A stretch of 64,000 nt of DNA from Gerris lacustris (GCA_951217055.1 OX578286.1:37728345-37792344), one strand, 5' to 3'. Counted from the stretch's first letter, positions 47,139 to 57,277 are shown. Notes: generated by a model from the sequence alone, not told the origin. Numbers and translations are program-made.

Positions 47139-47665
47139 AGTGAAAGTTTTTTTTTTTTTTTTTTGTATTTTTCTTCTTCTTCCGCTGTCGATGGTAATTG
47201 ACCGAAGTAGATTCCTTCTGACTCGTGGACAGTAAATCTCGAGGTACTGGGTTCAACCAGTCGTGAAACTATATGAGTTTTTTTATCACTTCTTTTAGTT
47301 ACCGAACTAGATTCTTTCGTATGTTTCGGATCAACACGACATTTTAGATGATACTTTTTTTTTTTAAAATATTAAATTTGACATAGTTTTGGTCTTTTGT
47401 GAAAGTTTTTTTTTTTTTTTTTTGTATTTTTCTTCTTCTTCCGCTGTCGATGGTAATTGAGCGGAGTAGATTCCTTCTGACTCGTGGACAGTAAATCTCG
47501 AGGTACTGGGTTCAACCAGTCGTGAAACTATATGAGTTTTTTATCACTTCTTTTAGTTACCGAACTAGATTCTTTCGTATGTTTCGGATCAACACGACAT
47601 TTTAGATGATACTTTTTTTTTTTTTTTTAAATATTAAATTTGACATAGTTTTGGTTTTTTGTCTA
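47139..47665. repeat. Tandem duplication, 259-bp unit
   Basis: Two nearly identical copies contain a T run, CCGCTGTCGATGGTAATTGA (47182 and 47441), GGTACTGGGTTCAACCAGTC and CGTATGTTTCGGATCAACAC. They differ mainly in T-run length and one or two substitutions, so the duplication is recent. Confidence 0.92.
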
Positions 47666-47705
47666 TTGATTTTAATGATTATTATAAATCAATATTGATT
47701 TATTT

Positions 47706-48580
47706 TTTTCCGAGATTACTCAAGGAAACGGAATCATTGTGATAATTTTGAAGAATGAAATATTTTATGTTTCTTGAATTCAGGAACTAATTCTTGAACA
47801 GAAATCAGTTGCAAGCATCATAAAGAAATTTATGTACTTATTTAGATTGTTACTCCCCTATATTTTTTCTTATAAATGAATACGATTATTTAAATGTTCC
47901 TTTGCCTAAATAACTATTAAGAAAAAGGGATATGTAATCCAATGTACTTTGGGACAAAGGAATAATCACACTTCTGTTTTTATAAAGGTATTAACAGTCT
48001 AAAGAAGAACAATCCGTTCACCTTCTTTAACTAGTTACCCCCTTCTATTTTTTTATAAGGGTAGTAACAGTCTAAAGAAGAACAACCCGTTCACCTTCTT
48101 TAACTAGTTACCCCCTTCTATTTTTTTATAAGGGTAGTAACAGTCTAAAGAAAAACATTCCGTACATCTTCATTAGATAGTTACTCCCTTCTGTATTTTT
48201 TATAAGGGGAGTAACAGTCCAAAGAAGAACATTCCGTAAACCTTCTATAGATTGTTACTCCCTTCTGTTTTTTTATAAGGGGAGTAACAGTCTAAAGAAG
48301 GCCATTTCATACTTCTTCTTTTGATTGTTACTACCTTCTGTTTTTTTATAAGGGGAGTAACAGTCTGAAGAAGTGCCGAAATGTAGAATGTTTGTCGTAA
48401 GTAGCCCACAAGTAGTCTAACAATAATTTCATCCGTCTATGCTTATTTCATAATAAATTAAAATAAGAGTGATCTTACTAGGAATTGAACTAGGTAAAAT
48501 GTCAACCACTCTTTAATTCCTCTAATAATATGACCATAAGGAAGCTATGTCACTCTTATTGGCACCCTATTTATATTTTT
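47706..48580 (+). mobile_element. HINE-B copy, diverged, split by MITE-A
   Basis: The 5' part (TTCCGAGATTACTCAAGGAA, ACGGAATCATTGTGATAATT and GACAGAAATC-like words) is followed by the MITE-A cluster. After 48380 the rest continues, ending GGAAGCTATGTCACTCTTAT and GGCACCCTATTTA, a decayed version of the 3' hairpin. The microsatellite is absent. Confidence 0.5.
47835..48377 (+). mobile_element. MITE-A with tandemly amplified internal hairpin
   Basis: It begins GTACTTATTTAGATTG and ends CAGTCTGAAGAAGTGCC. Instead of one internal hairpin, about five copies of a 73-75-bp palindromic unit (CCTTCTTT...TTACTCCC...GGGGAGTAACAGTCTAAAG...CATTCCGT) lie in tandem from about 48018, spaced at 48021, 48094, 48167 and 48241. 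The flanks GAAATTTA and GAAATGTA match at 7 of 8 positions. Confidence 0.8.
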
Positions 48581-49503
48581 GTTTTTTTAGTGAATAAGAT
48601 AGTAAAAGTACGATATATTTGTTTATGAAGTAATTAACGTTGCAATTACAATTTTATATATATAATTAACTAAACAATATTATCTATCGATTCTGTAAAA
48701 ACTTCTCATTTATTTCTATTCTCCTAAAATGTTCTTTATATATAATTAACCAATTAAAGATAATAAAACAGTCTTCTCTCAATCTGTTAATGCCTTAATC
48801 TTTTTTAAAAGTTATCAAATTGGCAAATTTTATTTTTAATTATTTAAAACGCATATAAACATATTCTATAAGATGATCAGTATACATTGAAGCACAATAC
48901 CTTTAAAACTAATTCTAAATTAACTAACGATACAATTGTCCTAAAAACAATTACATTTATTTGCAATTAATTATCCTTAACTGTTCTTTGAAACAAATCA
49001 AATATAAAATAAATTGGTTGTATTTCTTACTATAACTTTAATGCTTGTCTATATACATAAAACAAAATTTGTATCTTCTTTATTATGTCATCTTAATATT
49101 TTAAAGTTATTGTCTCTTTAACATTTTTATGTGATATAATTTATCGGCTTTTGTTTTGCCTTATTAATAACTATATTTAAAAGACAATTTAATATCTTTT
49201 AATAGGTTTTATTTATTTGTAGTTTTTGTTGTCTTTTTAAAGAGACTATTCCTTTGTCTAAAATTGGATGAACAATGTCTTTTTTATTAATATAGTACCG
49301 AATGTCACTTAATTTGATGTAGTTTGCTGTTTTTTTTAAACTTGGTGATATACGTCATGTAAATACATGGAAGCTGAAAGGGATTAATTAAAGATAGCAT
49401 ATCGAACTTTTAAGAATTTGATAAAATGCTTTGTTATTTTTGGTCTGATGATCTATAGGCAAATGGTCCTGAGTTTTTTTTTTATGTATTTGTTTTTAGG
49501 GTT
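48581..49503. other. AT-rich spacer, no gene seen
   Basis: Strongly A/T biased. Nothing recognised. Confidence 0.6.
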
Positions 49504-49511
49504 TCGAAGAT

Positions 49512-49703
49512 GAGTGGCGTAGCTAGGGCATTGGGGGCCCCCCTCAAGAACTTTTTTTGAACTTGGGGGCCCCTCGCCAAACAAAATTGATGAGCAAAAA
49601 AAAAAAAAAACTTTTGTTTAGAACTGGTGGCCCCCTCGTCGTTGATTTGGGGCCCCCTAACAGTGGGGGGCCCTCGCGCTGCGGGCCCATAGTTACGTCA
49701 CTG
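49512..49703. mobile_element. MITE-B copy, 192 bp, with perfect 8-bp duplication
   Basis: The ends are GAGTGGCGTAGCTAGGGC and CATAGTTACGTCACTG. The interior has G/C runs (GGGGGCCCCCC) and an A run. TCGAAGAT at 49504-49511 and 49704-49711 is identical. A frame through it is not coding. Confidence 0.87.
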
Positions 49704-49827
49704 TCGAAGATCCTTCTCGAAACCCTTTATGCCGTGGGTGATGTGTCTGTGTGACTGTCGCTCTTTTTTTACTATAGTTTATTGTTATCGCGACTTTCTC
49801 ATAATAATTGTTATCATCTTTACTTTT

Positions 49828-50385
49828 TACTTTCTTTTGTACGTAGTATAATGTAAAGGAAAAGTATTGTGATGGCATATATTCGATTTTGATGGATTTA
49901 CACGTTTTATGCTCTCTAAAAATGTTAATATGTCGACTGTCGTCTTTACGATTGCGAACCGATTTTTGAATTTAGAAATTGCCGTGCCGATTTCAATGAA
50001 ATTTGATTTAAACTTTCAGAAAAATCATACCCTATGTTGAAACCGGGAAATAAATTTTTTGCTTTAACTTCAGGTGTGGTCTACCGCTAAAACTCTTTAA
50101 AAAAAAAATCTCGCAAACGACTCCGACTTCTTCTTTTAACCGATTTTGATTATCAAAAAATAAAATACAGTCTATTTCACTGCGAATTTCACCATATTAA
50201 TCTTTTTTCTGGGAAAAATCAGGTTCGATTCCATGCCGGGGAGGAGTTATTTTTATGTTAAATAGCCAATTTTGATAGAATAATTCAATAATAATTAAAT
50301 GTAACCACAAAAAATCAAATAAAAACTAACAAATGGAAAATACTGGATCAAGTAATTATTTACTCGTAAATGCGAGAAAGTTTCG
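49828..50385 (+). mobile_element. HINE-C copy, full-length, aged
   Basis: The 5' part has CTTTCTTTTGTACG and the phrases AAAGTATTGTGATGG and GATTTTGATGGATTTACACG. A degraded GTCGACTGTCGTC replaces the microsatellite. A consensus B box GGTTCGATTCC lies at 50222-50232, and the 3' part TACTCGTAAATGCGAGAAAG ends the element. Confidence 0.55.
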
Positions 50386-51043
50386 TATGATTTGTATTTT
50401 TTATGGTGAATGGATTCATTTATGGTGAAAAGATTCATTTGGGGTGAATATGGCTTAAGAAACTTTTATTTATGAGTTAATTATTAAAAAAACATCACAA
50501 TAGCTAACTAATTTTTAATATACAGTCCACTTTCCACCCTATTTATATGAAATGTTTTTACAACAAGGAAAAGTTTATTATGTGAGTTAATAATTGTGCA
50601 ATTACACATTTAATTATTAATTTATCTTTCCTTTGAAGAAATTAAAACAAACAATTATTGTAGAAATCAATCTATTAAAACAAGATTAGATCATCTGAAA
50701 GAACCTACAAGCCGTCTTTATCACAAGGAAATGATCTTTTCAAATGAAACAAAATGGGAAGTAATCAAGTAATCAAAAAAAGTGATCTTATAATCTTATC
50801 TAAATATGTGTGAACAGAGAAACATCTTAGATATATAATTAGTCTTTATTACATGGTTCAAATACATTATTCCATGTATTTTTGTAACTTAATTAGATTC
50901 CTTAATTATATTCAGATTTCTTGTTGTTTTTCCCACTTATGAAAATTAAGTAATTGGTTTGAAAAAAAATAATTAGAAATTATCTTACATTTCTTCAGCG
51001 AAAAATAATAATTTTTTATGTTAAGTTTGGTTACTTCTAACTA
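50386..51043. other. AT-rich spacer, no gene seen
   Basis: Nothing recognised. Confidence 0.5.
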
Positions 51044-51560
51044 TTTAATTCCAAGACAGAAATCCGTTTCAGACATCAGAGAACAGTTTTGGTTTCGTGT
51101 CCTTCTGTCGGTTTTGTCGCTCAATTTTAGATTTAAATATCTTAAAAACTACACGTCCGATTTTAATGAAATTTGTATGATAGGTCATAATTAGCTCTTC
51201 GTTGGTCCCATATAAGTTTCAACCTTCTGCGCCCATTTGTTTCCTTTCAACATGCATACAAATATACATTTAGTTACACCTATATCTTCAAAAGTACTCA
51301 TCTGATTTTTATGGAATATTGATGGTTTGTCGAAAGTAGCCTGCAGATAGCACCAGATTAATTTCAACCGTCTGCGCTCTTTAACTTTTGCTAAATTGAT
51401 ACTTTAATTCATGTAAAAAAATCAAAACAATTTTTACAGATAAAAAACGGGGGAAACAATGAAATAAATTAGACAATAATGGCTTGTAAAAGCATCAAAT
51501 CAATAAAGTTCGTGGTAGCATGCGAGGAAGCTATGTGCCACACCAATCGGCAGTCTATTT
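51044..51560 (+). mobile_element. HINE-B copy, 5'-truncated
   Basis: It opens with TTCCAAGACAGAAATCCGTT and TCAGACATCAGAGAACAG, has a reduced CCTTCTGTC in place of the microsatellite, and ends with GCGAGGAAGCTATGTGCCAC and the hairpin TGCCA/CGGCA. The central part resembles the fragments at 23460 and 31396 more than the copies at 10316 and 24677, so there are at least two subfamilies. Confidence 0.55.
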
Positions 51561-51569
51561 AAAACTGTT

Positions 51570-52365
51570 GTATTTCTATTTTTTGACGCATGCCGCAAAG
51601 AGGTTCTTCGCAAAGTCTAAACGATCGCGATTGATTTAATTTTTTGACAATGGCACAAAGAGGTTCTTCGCTAGCCTGAAAGATCGTGATCGATTACATT
51701 TTTCGACATATGTCACAAAGAGGTTCTTCGCTTGCCTGAAAGATGGCGATCGATTACAATTTTCGGCATATGTCACAAAGAAATTCTCCGCTTATCTAAA
51801 AGATCGCGATCGATTACATTTTTTCTACCTGTCACCAAGAGGTTCCTCGCTAGCTTTAACGATAGTGATCGATTACATTTTTTCGACATATGGTACAAAG
51901 ATGTTCTTCGCTAGCCTAAATGATCGCGATCGATTAAATTTTTTCGACATATGGTACAAAGATGTTCTTCGCTATCCTAAATGATCGCGATCAATTACAT
52001 TTTTTCGACATATGGTACAAAGATGTTCTTCGCTATCCTAAATGATCGCGATCGATTACATTTTTTCGACATATGGTACAAAGATGTTCTTCGCTATCCT
52101 GATCGCGATCGATTACATTTTTTCGACATATGGTACAAAGATGTTCTTCGCTAGCCTAAATGATCGCGATCGATTACATTTTTGCGACATATGGTCCAAA
52201 GATGTTCTTCGCTAGCCTAAATGATCGCGATCGATTACATTTTTTCGACATATGGTACAAAGATGTTCTTCGCTAGCCTAAATGATCGCGATCGATTACA
52301 TTTTTTCGACATATGGTACAAAGATGTTCTTCGCTAGCCTAAATATTCGCGATCGATTGAAGAAA
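51570..52365. repeat. Minisatellite, 62-bp unit with GATCGCGATC palindrome
   Basis: The unit TTCGACATATGGTACAAAGA, TGTTCTTCGCTAGCCTAAAT and GATCGCGATCGATTACATTT repeats about 13 times. The 10-bp palindrome GATCGCGATC is kept in nearly all units, while other positions vary in the first five. It begins directly after the HINE-B 3' end. Confidence 0.93.
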
Positions 52366-52929
52366 ACACTCGAAATTAGGCGAGTGACGCAAACGAACTC
52401 CCCACATTTAGTCGTGAAATAGACAACACACTCCTTGAATATGACATCTCACCTTGAGTTTATTTTGTCATGGAAAGCGTCATTTTTTCGTTTAAAAATA
52501 AATGTCGGTCTATCTCGTTATTATACTCTGGTTTACTTCACATAAACTGTGGGAAATCTGCCAAAAACTTTTTCACATTTGGCGAGAAATCAAGAGTGCG
52601 GAGAGCGGAGAGCAAATTCAATGATGGTATGACGTCTTTTTGCTTCTATAAAACTAGCATAACATCAGTTCTCAGTTGCAGTGGTAATATAATAGGGGTT
52701 TTCTTTCATTTATTTATTAGTTTTTTATTTAAGTTCCTTTTTATAATGAGATTTCTCGGTAAAATATTTTATTTAATACTTGTTCTTTTTTGAGAAGGTA
52801 GTAAATGCTTTTATTTTTGGTGTATTATAAAAATATAATTTGACGCAATGTATTGTAGATGTGTTCTATATAACTAGCGTAAACTCACTGTGACATATTG
52901 ATCAGTTTTTTTGTGAAAAATAATTTAAA
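52366..52929. other. Spacer, no gene seen
   Basis: A 107-codon frame at 52470-52793 has a hydrophobic C-terminal run from T-rich DNA and no recognised domain. I do not call it a gene. Confidence 0.45.
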
Positions 52930-53570
52930 AAATCGGTCCGAGACAACTCAGACAAACTTTCTCATATACGAGTTTATAATTACTTAACCCAGTATTTTCC
53001 ATTTATTAGTTTTCAAATGTACATTTAAATATTGTTGAACATTTCATCAAAATGTATCATAAAAATAACTTCTCCTGGGCGGGGAATCGAACCCGGGCTC
53101 TCTCCCTCCGCGTTTTAAGCTAATTTCTCAGGAACTAGATTTTTCCCGGGAAAACGGCTTATATCGTTGGATTCGTATTCAAATGGACTACATTATAGAA
53201 TTTTTTAATCAAAATCGTCGGAACCGTTTTCGAGAAATAATTTTTTTTCATGTTTTTTCAGAGTTTTTAGGGGGTAGCGCCCCCAAATTTAGAGCTAAAA
53301 TTCATTTCTCGATTTCGGCTCGGGGTATGATTTTTCTGAACATGTATGCCAAATTTCGTCAAAATCGGCCCAGTAGTTTAGGCTCCAGGCGTCTGCACAG
53401 ACGACAGACGACAGACGACAGACGACAGACAGACGACAGACAGACAGACATTTTTTAAAAACCACTTTTTTGGACTCAGGGGACCTCAAAACGCGTGTAA
53501 ATCCATCAAAATCTCAAAATCGAATTTTCGCGCCATCACAATACTTTCTCTTTATATGAGAAAGTAAAAA
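52930..53570 (-). mobile_element. HINE-C, best-preserved copy
   Basis: On the minus strand the 5' end is the hairpin TACTTTCTC (53558-53566 complement)/GAGAAAGTA (53542-53550 complement). Next come GATGGATTTACACGCG, a GTCTGTCTGTCGTCTGTC run (complement of about 53400-53452), the phrase GACGAAATTTGGCATACATG, and a consensus B box GGTTCGATTCC (complement of 53083-53093). An inverted copy of the terminus (TATATGAGAAAGT) follows, and last a hairpin GTCTGAG/CTCGGAC (complement of 52936-52953). An asymmetric terminal repeat plus 3' hairpin fits a Helentron-like element. The B box inside it is unusual. Confidence 0.65.
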
Positions 53571-53589
53571 GAATAAAAAAACCTAATCA

Positions 53590-53720
53590 GAGATTACTGA
53601 TTACAAACTAAAGTGGTTCACTGATTAAACACTAAAGTGTTTCACTGATTACAAACTCAAGTGTTTCTCTGGATTCAAACTAAAGTGGTTCACTGATTAC
53701 ACACTAAAGTGTTATAAACC
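53590..53720. repeat. 24-bp tandem repeat
   Basis: CACTGATTAAACACTAAAGT plus GTTT and variants repeat about five times. Confidence 0.85.
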
Positions 53721-53941
53721 AATCTATTAATAATTTCTTTTTGTTTTTTAATAACAATCAACTGATTAATTTTGCTCTTTGCAATTGAATAAGCACGATT
53801 AAGTTTCACAAAATCCCTATAAAAACATCGAATTAAAATTTTTAAGTTGTCAAAATTGATTTCTTTGAAATATTAATAATTTTGTTGTATCTATTCACTT
53901 TAAACTTTTCGTGGATTTAAATTTCTAACCAAAGACATTGT

Positions 53942-54155
53942 GGGACTCTTATAGAATTAGGCCCCCCTTTTTGTTTTTTATACAGAAGAGTTTATATCCC
54001 TTAGTCTAACTACCTATTAAGACAAAGGGATATTCAGTCCAATATGCTTTGGGACAAAGGAATGTCACACTTTTATATAAAAATAGTGTGTATTCGGTTG
54101 TCAGAAGGAATATTAGATTAAAAAAAAGTGGGGGGCCTTTTTCTATAAAAGTGCC
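53942..54155 (+). mobile_element. MITE-A relative with different termini
   Basis: The ends GGGACTCTTATAGAATTAGG and CCTTTTTCTATAAAAGTGCC are inverted and rich in a C6/G6 block. The interior (TATTAAGACAAAGGGATATT, then GGGACAAAGGAATGTCACAC) is that of MITE-A. Perfect 8-bp duplications GACATTGT flank it (53934-53941, 54156-54163). Confidence 0.85.
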
Positions 54156-54290
54156 GACATTGTTATAACGTAAGTAAACAACTAAAATGGACTTAAATAA
54201 AATTAGAAATATCTAATCAAATAAATACTGACTTTATTCAGATTTGTATTAATTAATTAATAATTAAATAAAGCTTTTTATTATTAAAAA

Positions 54291-54510
54291 AGGGTACTTC
54301 TTTGATTGTTACTCCCTTGTTTCTTTTAGAGTATAATTATTTATAAATTCCTATGTCTAAATAACCATTAAGACAAAGGGATGTTTAGTCTAATGTACTT
54401 TGGGACAAAGGAATATCACACTTTTGTTTTTATAAGGAGTAACAGTCTAAAGAAGAACATTCCTTACTCCTTCTTTAGATTGTTACTCCCTTCTGTTTTT
54501 TATTAGGGGA
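54291..54510 (+). mobile_element. MITE-A copy, 3'-truncated
   Basis: It begins GGTACTTCTTTGATTG and includes the full interior and the second forward motif TTTAGATTGTTACTCCC. It then breaks off after TTATTAGGGGAAAAG. Confidence 0.75.
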
Positions 54511-55328
54511 AAAGCGTCTTAACTGTTATTTATTTATTTTTCAAAACAACGACTAATAAGCCTTTGTTTTACGTCCCAGAAACAGTATTACATCTGTCAC
54601 AGTAATAAAGATTTTCTTCTCTTTAGAAGTTGTTTTTGTCAGCTTAATTAAGTTTTAATTTTCCGGAGTGTTGGAGTTGGTGAATAAGGAAAAACCAATT
54701 TTCATCTTAGAATCAAATCAAGGTTCTAATTTATTTTCGTTATCAAGCAAAATAAGCCGAATGCTTTTCCCGAAAACAAACCACCTCGTGTGACAGGTTC
54801 CATCTATTCTCATTGACGACCGGATAGCGCCACCCAGGTGGCGCTACCCGGGTGGCGAAGTGTGTCACCCCTCTTAGGTCTTAAATTAACTACTACAACT
54901 CAACAACCAAAGGTGAGGGTAGTATTGTAAGATCTTAAAAGGTATGTAGGAGAGTATTAAATTTATTTCAATTCACTTAATACTTACGAGTATGCCACCG
55001 TAAGCATAGGCGTTTTTATAAATAAATTAAAATTACAAAAAAGTACATTAAATACAAAAATTAAATGATTAAATGTACAACAAATATTATTGTTTTTGTT
55101 ATGTAACTATTGAAACTCAAAATATGTTTTTATAAATATTTTCACAAAATTTTTGTAATAGTTTGTGAAAATGTTTATAATTTATCGTTCTCTTTTTTAG
55201 ATGATTATTAGTTGCTGAATATGTATTAAATTTAAAATATTATAAGTATTTAATTTATAATATTAACAAAATGTGATGTGAACAAATTTTTGAAGTAAAT
55301 TTAATAGTGAAACTTCGTACTCCGTTTA
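54511..55328. other. AT-rich spacer upstream of the coding exon
   Basis: A tight hairpin TAGCGCCACC/GGTGGCGCTA with a 2-nt loop lies at 54825-54846, followed by CCCGGGTGGCG. It stands out as GC-rich. The rest is AT-rich. Confidence 0.5.
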
Positions 55329-55649
55329 TCAGTGCCATTATCTGTGAATTTTGTTTTTGCTTTTAAGATTAATTTAAATTTACTTAAAGGGACACTTTTA
55401 GCTTTTATCAATTATAGTAACTTTTTTTTGTATAATTGGTAAGCTGTGGCATAATTGTGTTGTAATTGTCAAGAAGTTGGACATATCTGTGCAAATTTAA
55501 AAATGTTTCTTGTGATAATTTGATGATAAAGTGACTGTGCTTCTAAAAAAAAAAGTAGTTACGAATCTTTAACCATCATTTCGTCCATACTAAGCAATCT
55601 GAATTGCAATTGGTCGGTTGTTGATGGTCTAAGGCCATCATCAGCTGGA
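55329..55649 (+). promoter_or_regulatory. Possible initiator and 5' untranslated region
   Basis: TCAGT at 55329-55333 (TTATCAGTGCC) matches the arthropod initiator core and lies about 320 bp before the first ATG. The same bases could instead be a splice acceptor ending in CAG. The frame of the exon is open back to a TAA at 55527-55529 with no earlier in-frame ATG. Only RNA data could separate the two readings. Confidence 0.25.
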
Positions 55650-55865
55650 ATGTGCGTCATGAGTGAAGACGGTGGTGGTGACTCCTTACTGGAGCAACTC
55701 GAATTTGATCTGTGGGAAGGTCAGTTCGAGTTTGTTGGCAACAATAACAACAATCTTCCTCAAGAGATCGTTCCAGATCAACAGTTAAATGGTGGATCAA
55801 ATGGATACAAGAAGAAGAAAAATGGATTTAGAGAATCAAGTTGGTGCAAGGATATTGCTAATCAT
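55650..55865 (+). CDS. 5' coding exon of an unrecognised gene
   Basis: ATG at 55650 opens a 72-codon exon that ends at AATCAT with the consensus donor GTAAGT (GT at 55866-55867), a phase-0 exit. The peptide begins MCVMSEDGGGDSLLEQLEFD. The second ATG (55659, MSEDGGG) is an equally possible start. Residues 1-30 are acidic with a LEQLEFDLWEGQFEF stretch. A run of five Asn follows, then a basic KKKK segment, then FRESSWCKDIANH. There is no signal peptide or membrane segment. Codon use and base composition are far less AT-rich than the surroundings. An in-frame TAA lies at 55527. I do not recognise the family. The acidic, low-complexity start suggests the N-terminus of a cytoplasmic or nuclear protein. 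The rest should lie downstream, largely beyond the window. Confidence 0.65.
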
Positions 55866-55871
55866 GTAAGT

Positions 55872-56040
55872 TTCTTAAGCTAATTTTCTTTTAATCTATT
55901 TCTCTAAGTATATAATTTGTGTCGAGTCGATAGTTTGCTGGTCAATACCATTCTCAATTTCAGATTTTGGGATCGATCCTTGGGGAACCCACACTTTTAA
56001 GTATTTACTGATTTACCCAGGATCATATGGCAAATGAGAA
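55872..56040. other. Start of the presumed intron
   Basis: Unique sequence between the splice donor and the 65-bp repeat array. No further exon is apparent. Confidence 0.4.
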
Positions 56041-56342
56041 GCTACTCGATAGAAGTGACATACATAGGTCTCCCCAGAAACATGTTTCCATGGTTCCAAG
56101 CTTTCGCTACTCGATAGAAATGTCATCCATAGGTCTCCCCAGAACCATGTTTCCATGGTTCCAAGCTTTCGCTACTCGATAGAAATGTCATACATAGGTC
56201 TCCCCAGAACAATGTTTCCATGGTTCCAAGCTTTCGCTACTCGATAGAAATGTCATCCATAGGTCTCCCCAGAACCATGTTTCCATGGTTCCAAGCTTTC
56301 GCTACTCGATAGAAATGTCATCCATAGGTCTCCCCAGAACCA
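56041..56342. repeat. 65-bp tandem repeat inside the presumed intron
   Basis: The unit GCTACTCGATAGAAATGTCA, TCCATAGGTCTCCCCAGAAC and CATGTTTCCATGGTTCCAAG plus CTTTC repeats about 4.7 times (56041, 56106 and so on) with very few changes. It is GC-richer than the other arrays. Confidence 0.92.
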
Positions 56343-56626
56343 GATAAAACACGACCTCTGCCATTACTATGAGTACATTACTCAATGCCTTTAAGGCCAT
56401 TTTATGACACTAGCCTCGATCCTTTCTTTTTGAACAGTGCTTTCTTGCAGTCATCTCCAATTTGAGTTGCCAGGCATTTTAAACTCGATACCTTTTCCGA
56501 ACTGCTGACCGCACACATTTCTGCTTGTGATGACCCTCATACACCTACTCTAGAAGTCATCTTAAAGGAATAGCATAAATTGTCTCTCCACGTGATTGGT
56601 GTGTTTACGTGGACAATTTATCTTAA
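56343..56626. other. GC-richer stretch, no gene recognised
   Basis: More balanced composition with no long open frame on either strand. It may be remains of a retroelement, because a reverse-transcriptase fragment lies nearby on the minus strand, but no domain is readable here. Confidence 0.35.
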
Positions 56627-57002
56627 GGCTCCCATACACGATCAAACATGTTGCGCAAACCTGATGTCGGGCAAATTTAGGCCACACGCAGTGGCGTAAC
56701 TAGGGGCCCGCATTGCGGGGGGGGGGGGGCTCCAGTGACAGGGGGCCCCCAAATCCAGAAATAACTGGAATTACTATCCTTGTACCAACGTCGAGGGGGG
56801 CCCCCAATCCTGAACGCAAGAGGTTTTTTTTTTTTTTTTTTTGCTCATCAATTTCCTTTGGCGAGGGGGCCCCCAAAAAGTTCTTGCGGGGGGCCCCCAA
56901 TGGTCTAGCTACGCCACTGGCCACACGTCAAATAACTTATTTGCGCAAACATCAAACAGCCCCATAGTGTTTGCGCAAACATTTTGGCCGTGTATGGGGA
57001 CC
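56627..57002. mobile_element. MITE with GGCTCCCATACACG termini, split by MITE-B
   Basis: The left end GGCTCCCATACACGATCAAA and the right end TTTTGGCCGTGTATGGGGAC plus C are inverted. GTTGCGCAAAC and GTTTGCGCAAAC are further inverted or repeated inner motifs. Without the MITE-B at 56689-56919 and its duplication, it would be about 137 bp. Flanks show no certain duplication. Confidence 0.7.
56689..56919. mobile_element. MITE-B copy, 231 bp, with perfect 8-bp duplication
   Basis: The ends are CAGTGGCGTAACTAGGGGCC and TGGTCTAGCTACGCCACTG. The interior has long G and T runs and GGGGGGCCCCC blocks. GCCACACG at 56681-56688 and 56920-56927 is identical. Reading frames on both strands are by-products of the inverted repeats. 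Confidence 0.9.
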
Positions 57003-57059
57003 TTTATACCTTCTTTCTAGAAGGTATCATATACTTTGTTTTATCCTCATAAACTTCAA

Positions 57060-57277
57060 GGTGTATAACCTATGGCTACTTTCTATAACTGCAAGTAGAT
57101 CTGCTCTAGCACTCTGCTCCCTTTGCTTAAGCTATCAATATCATCAGTATAGGCTAAAGACTGAACTATTCTATCACAGATTGTCCATCCAGATCTTATA
57201 TCGAGCTGTCTTCTTACTTTCTCCAAAGCAAGTTTGAATGTCATGGCTGGTAACACATCCTTATCCTCTGCCTCCAC
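57060..57277 (-). pseudogene. LINE reverse-transcriptase fragment (decayed)
   Basis: The minus-strand translation reads FKLALEKVRRQLD, then ICDRIVQSLAYTDDIDSLSK. This matches the conserved reverse-transcriptase block of non-LTR retrotransposons, which usually has FNLALE...VQ.LAYADDID around the catalytic YADD. Here the motif is YTDD. The open stretch is only about 64 codons, and no other domain, endonuclease or 3' tail is recognisable nearby. It is therefore a dead fragment in the presumed intron, antisense to the exon at 55650. Confidence 0.65.

Noticed and set aside
52470..52793. A 107-codon membrane-protein gene
   Set aside because: Hydrophobicity comes from T-rich codons. There is no homology I recognise and no supporting signals.
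56700..56967. Coding frames on both strands near 56.7-57.0 kb
   Set aside because: They lie within the inverted repeats and homopolymer runs of the MITE-B insertion.
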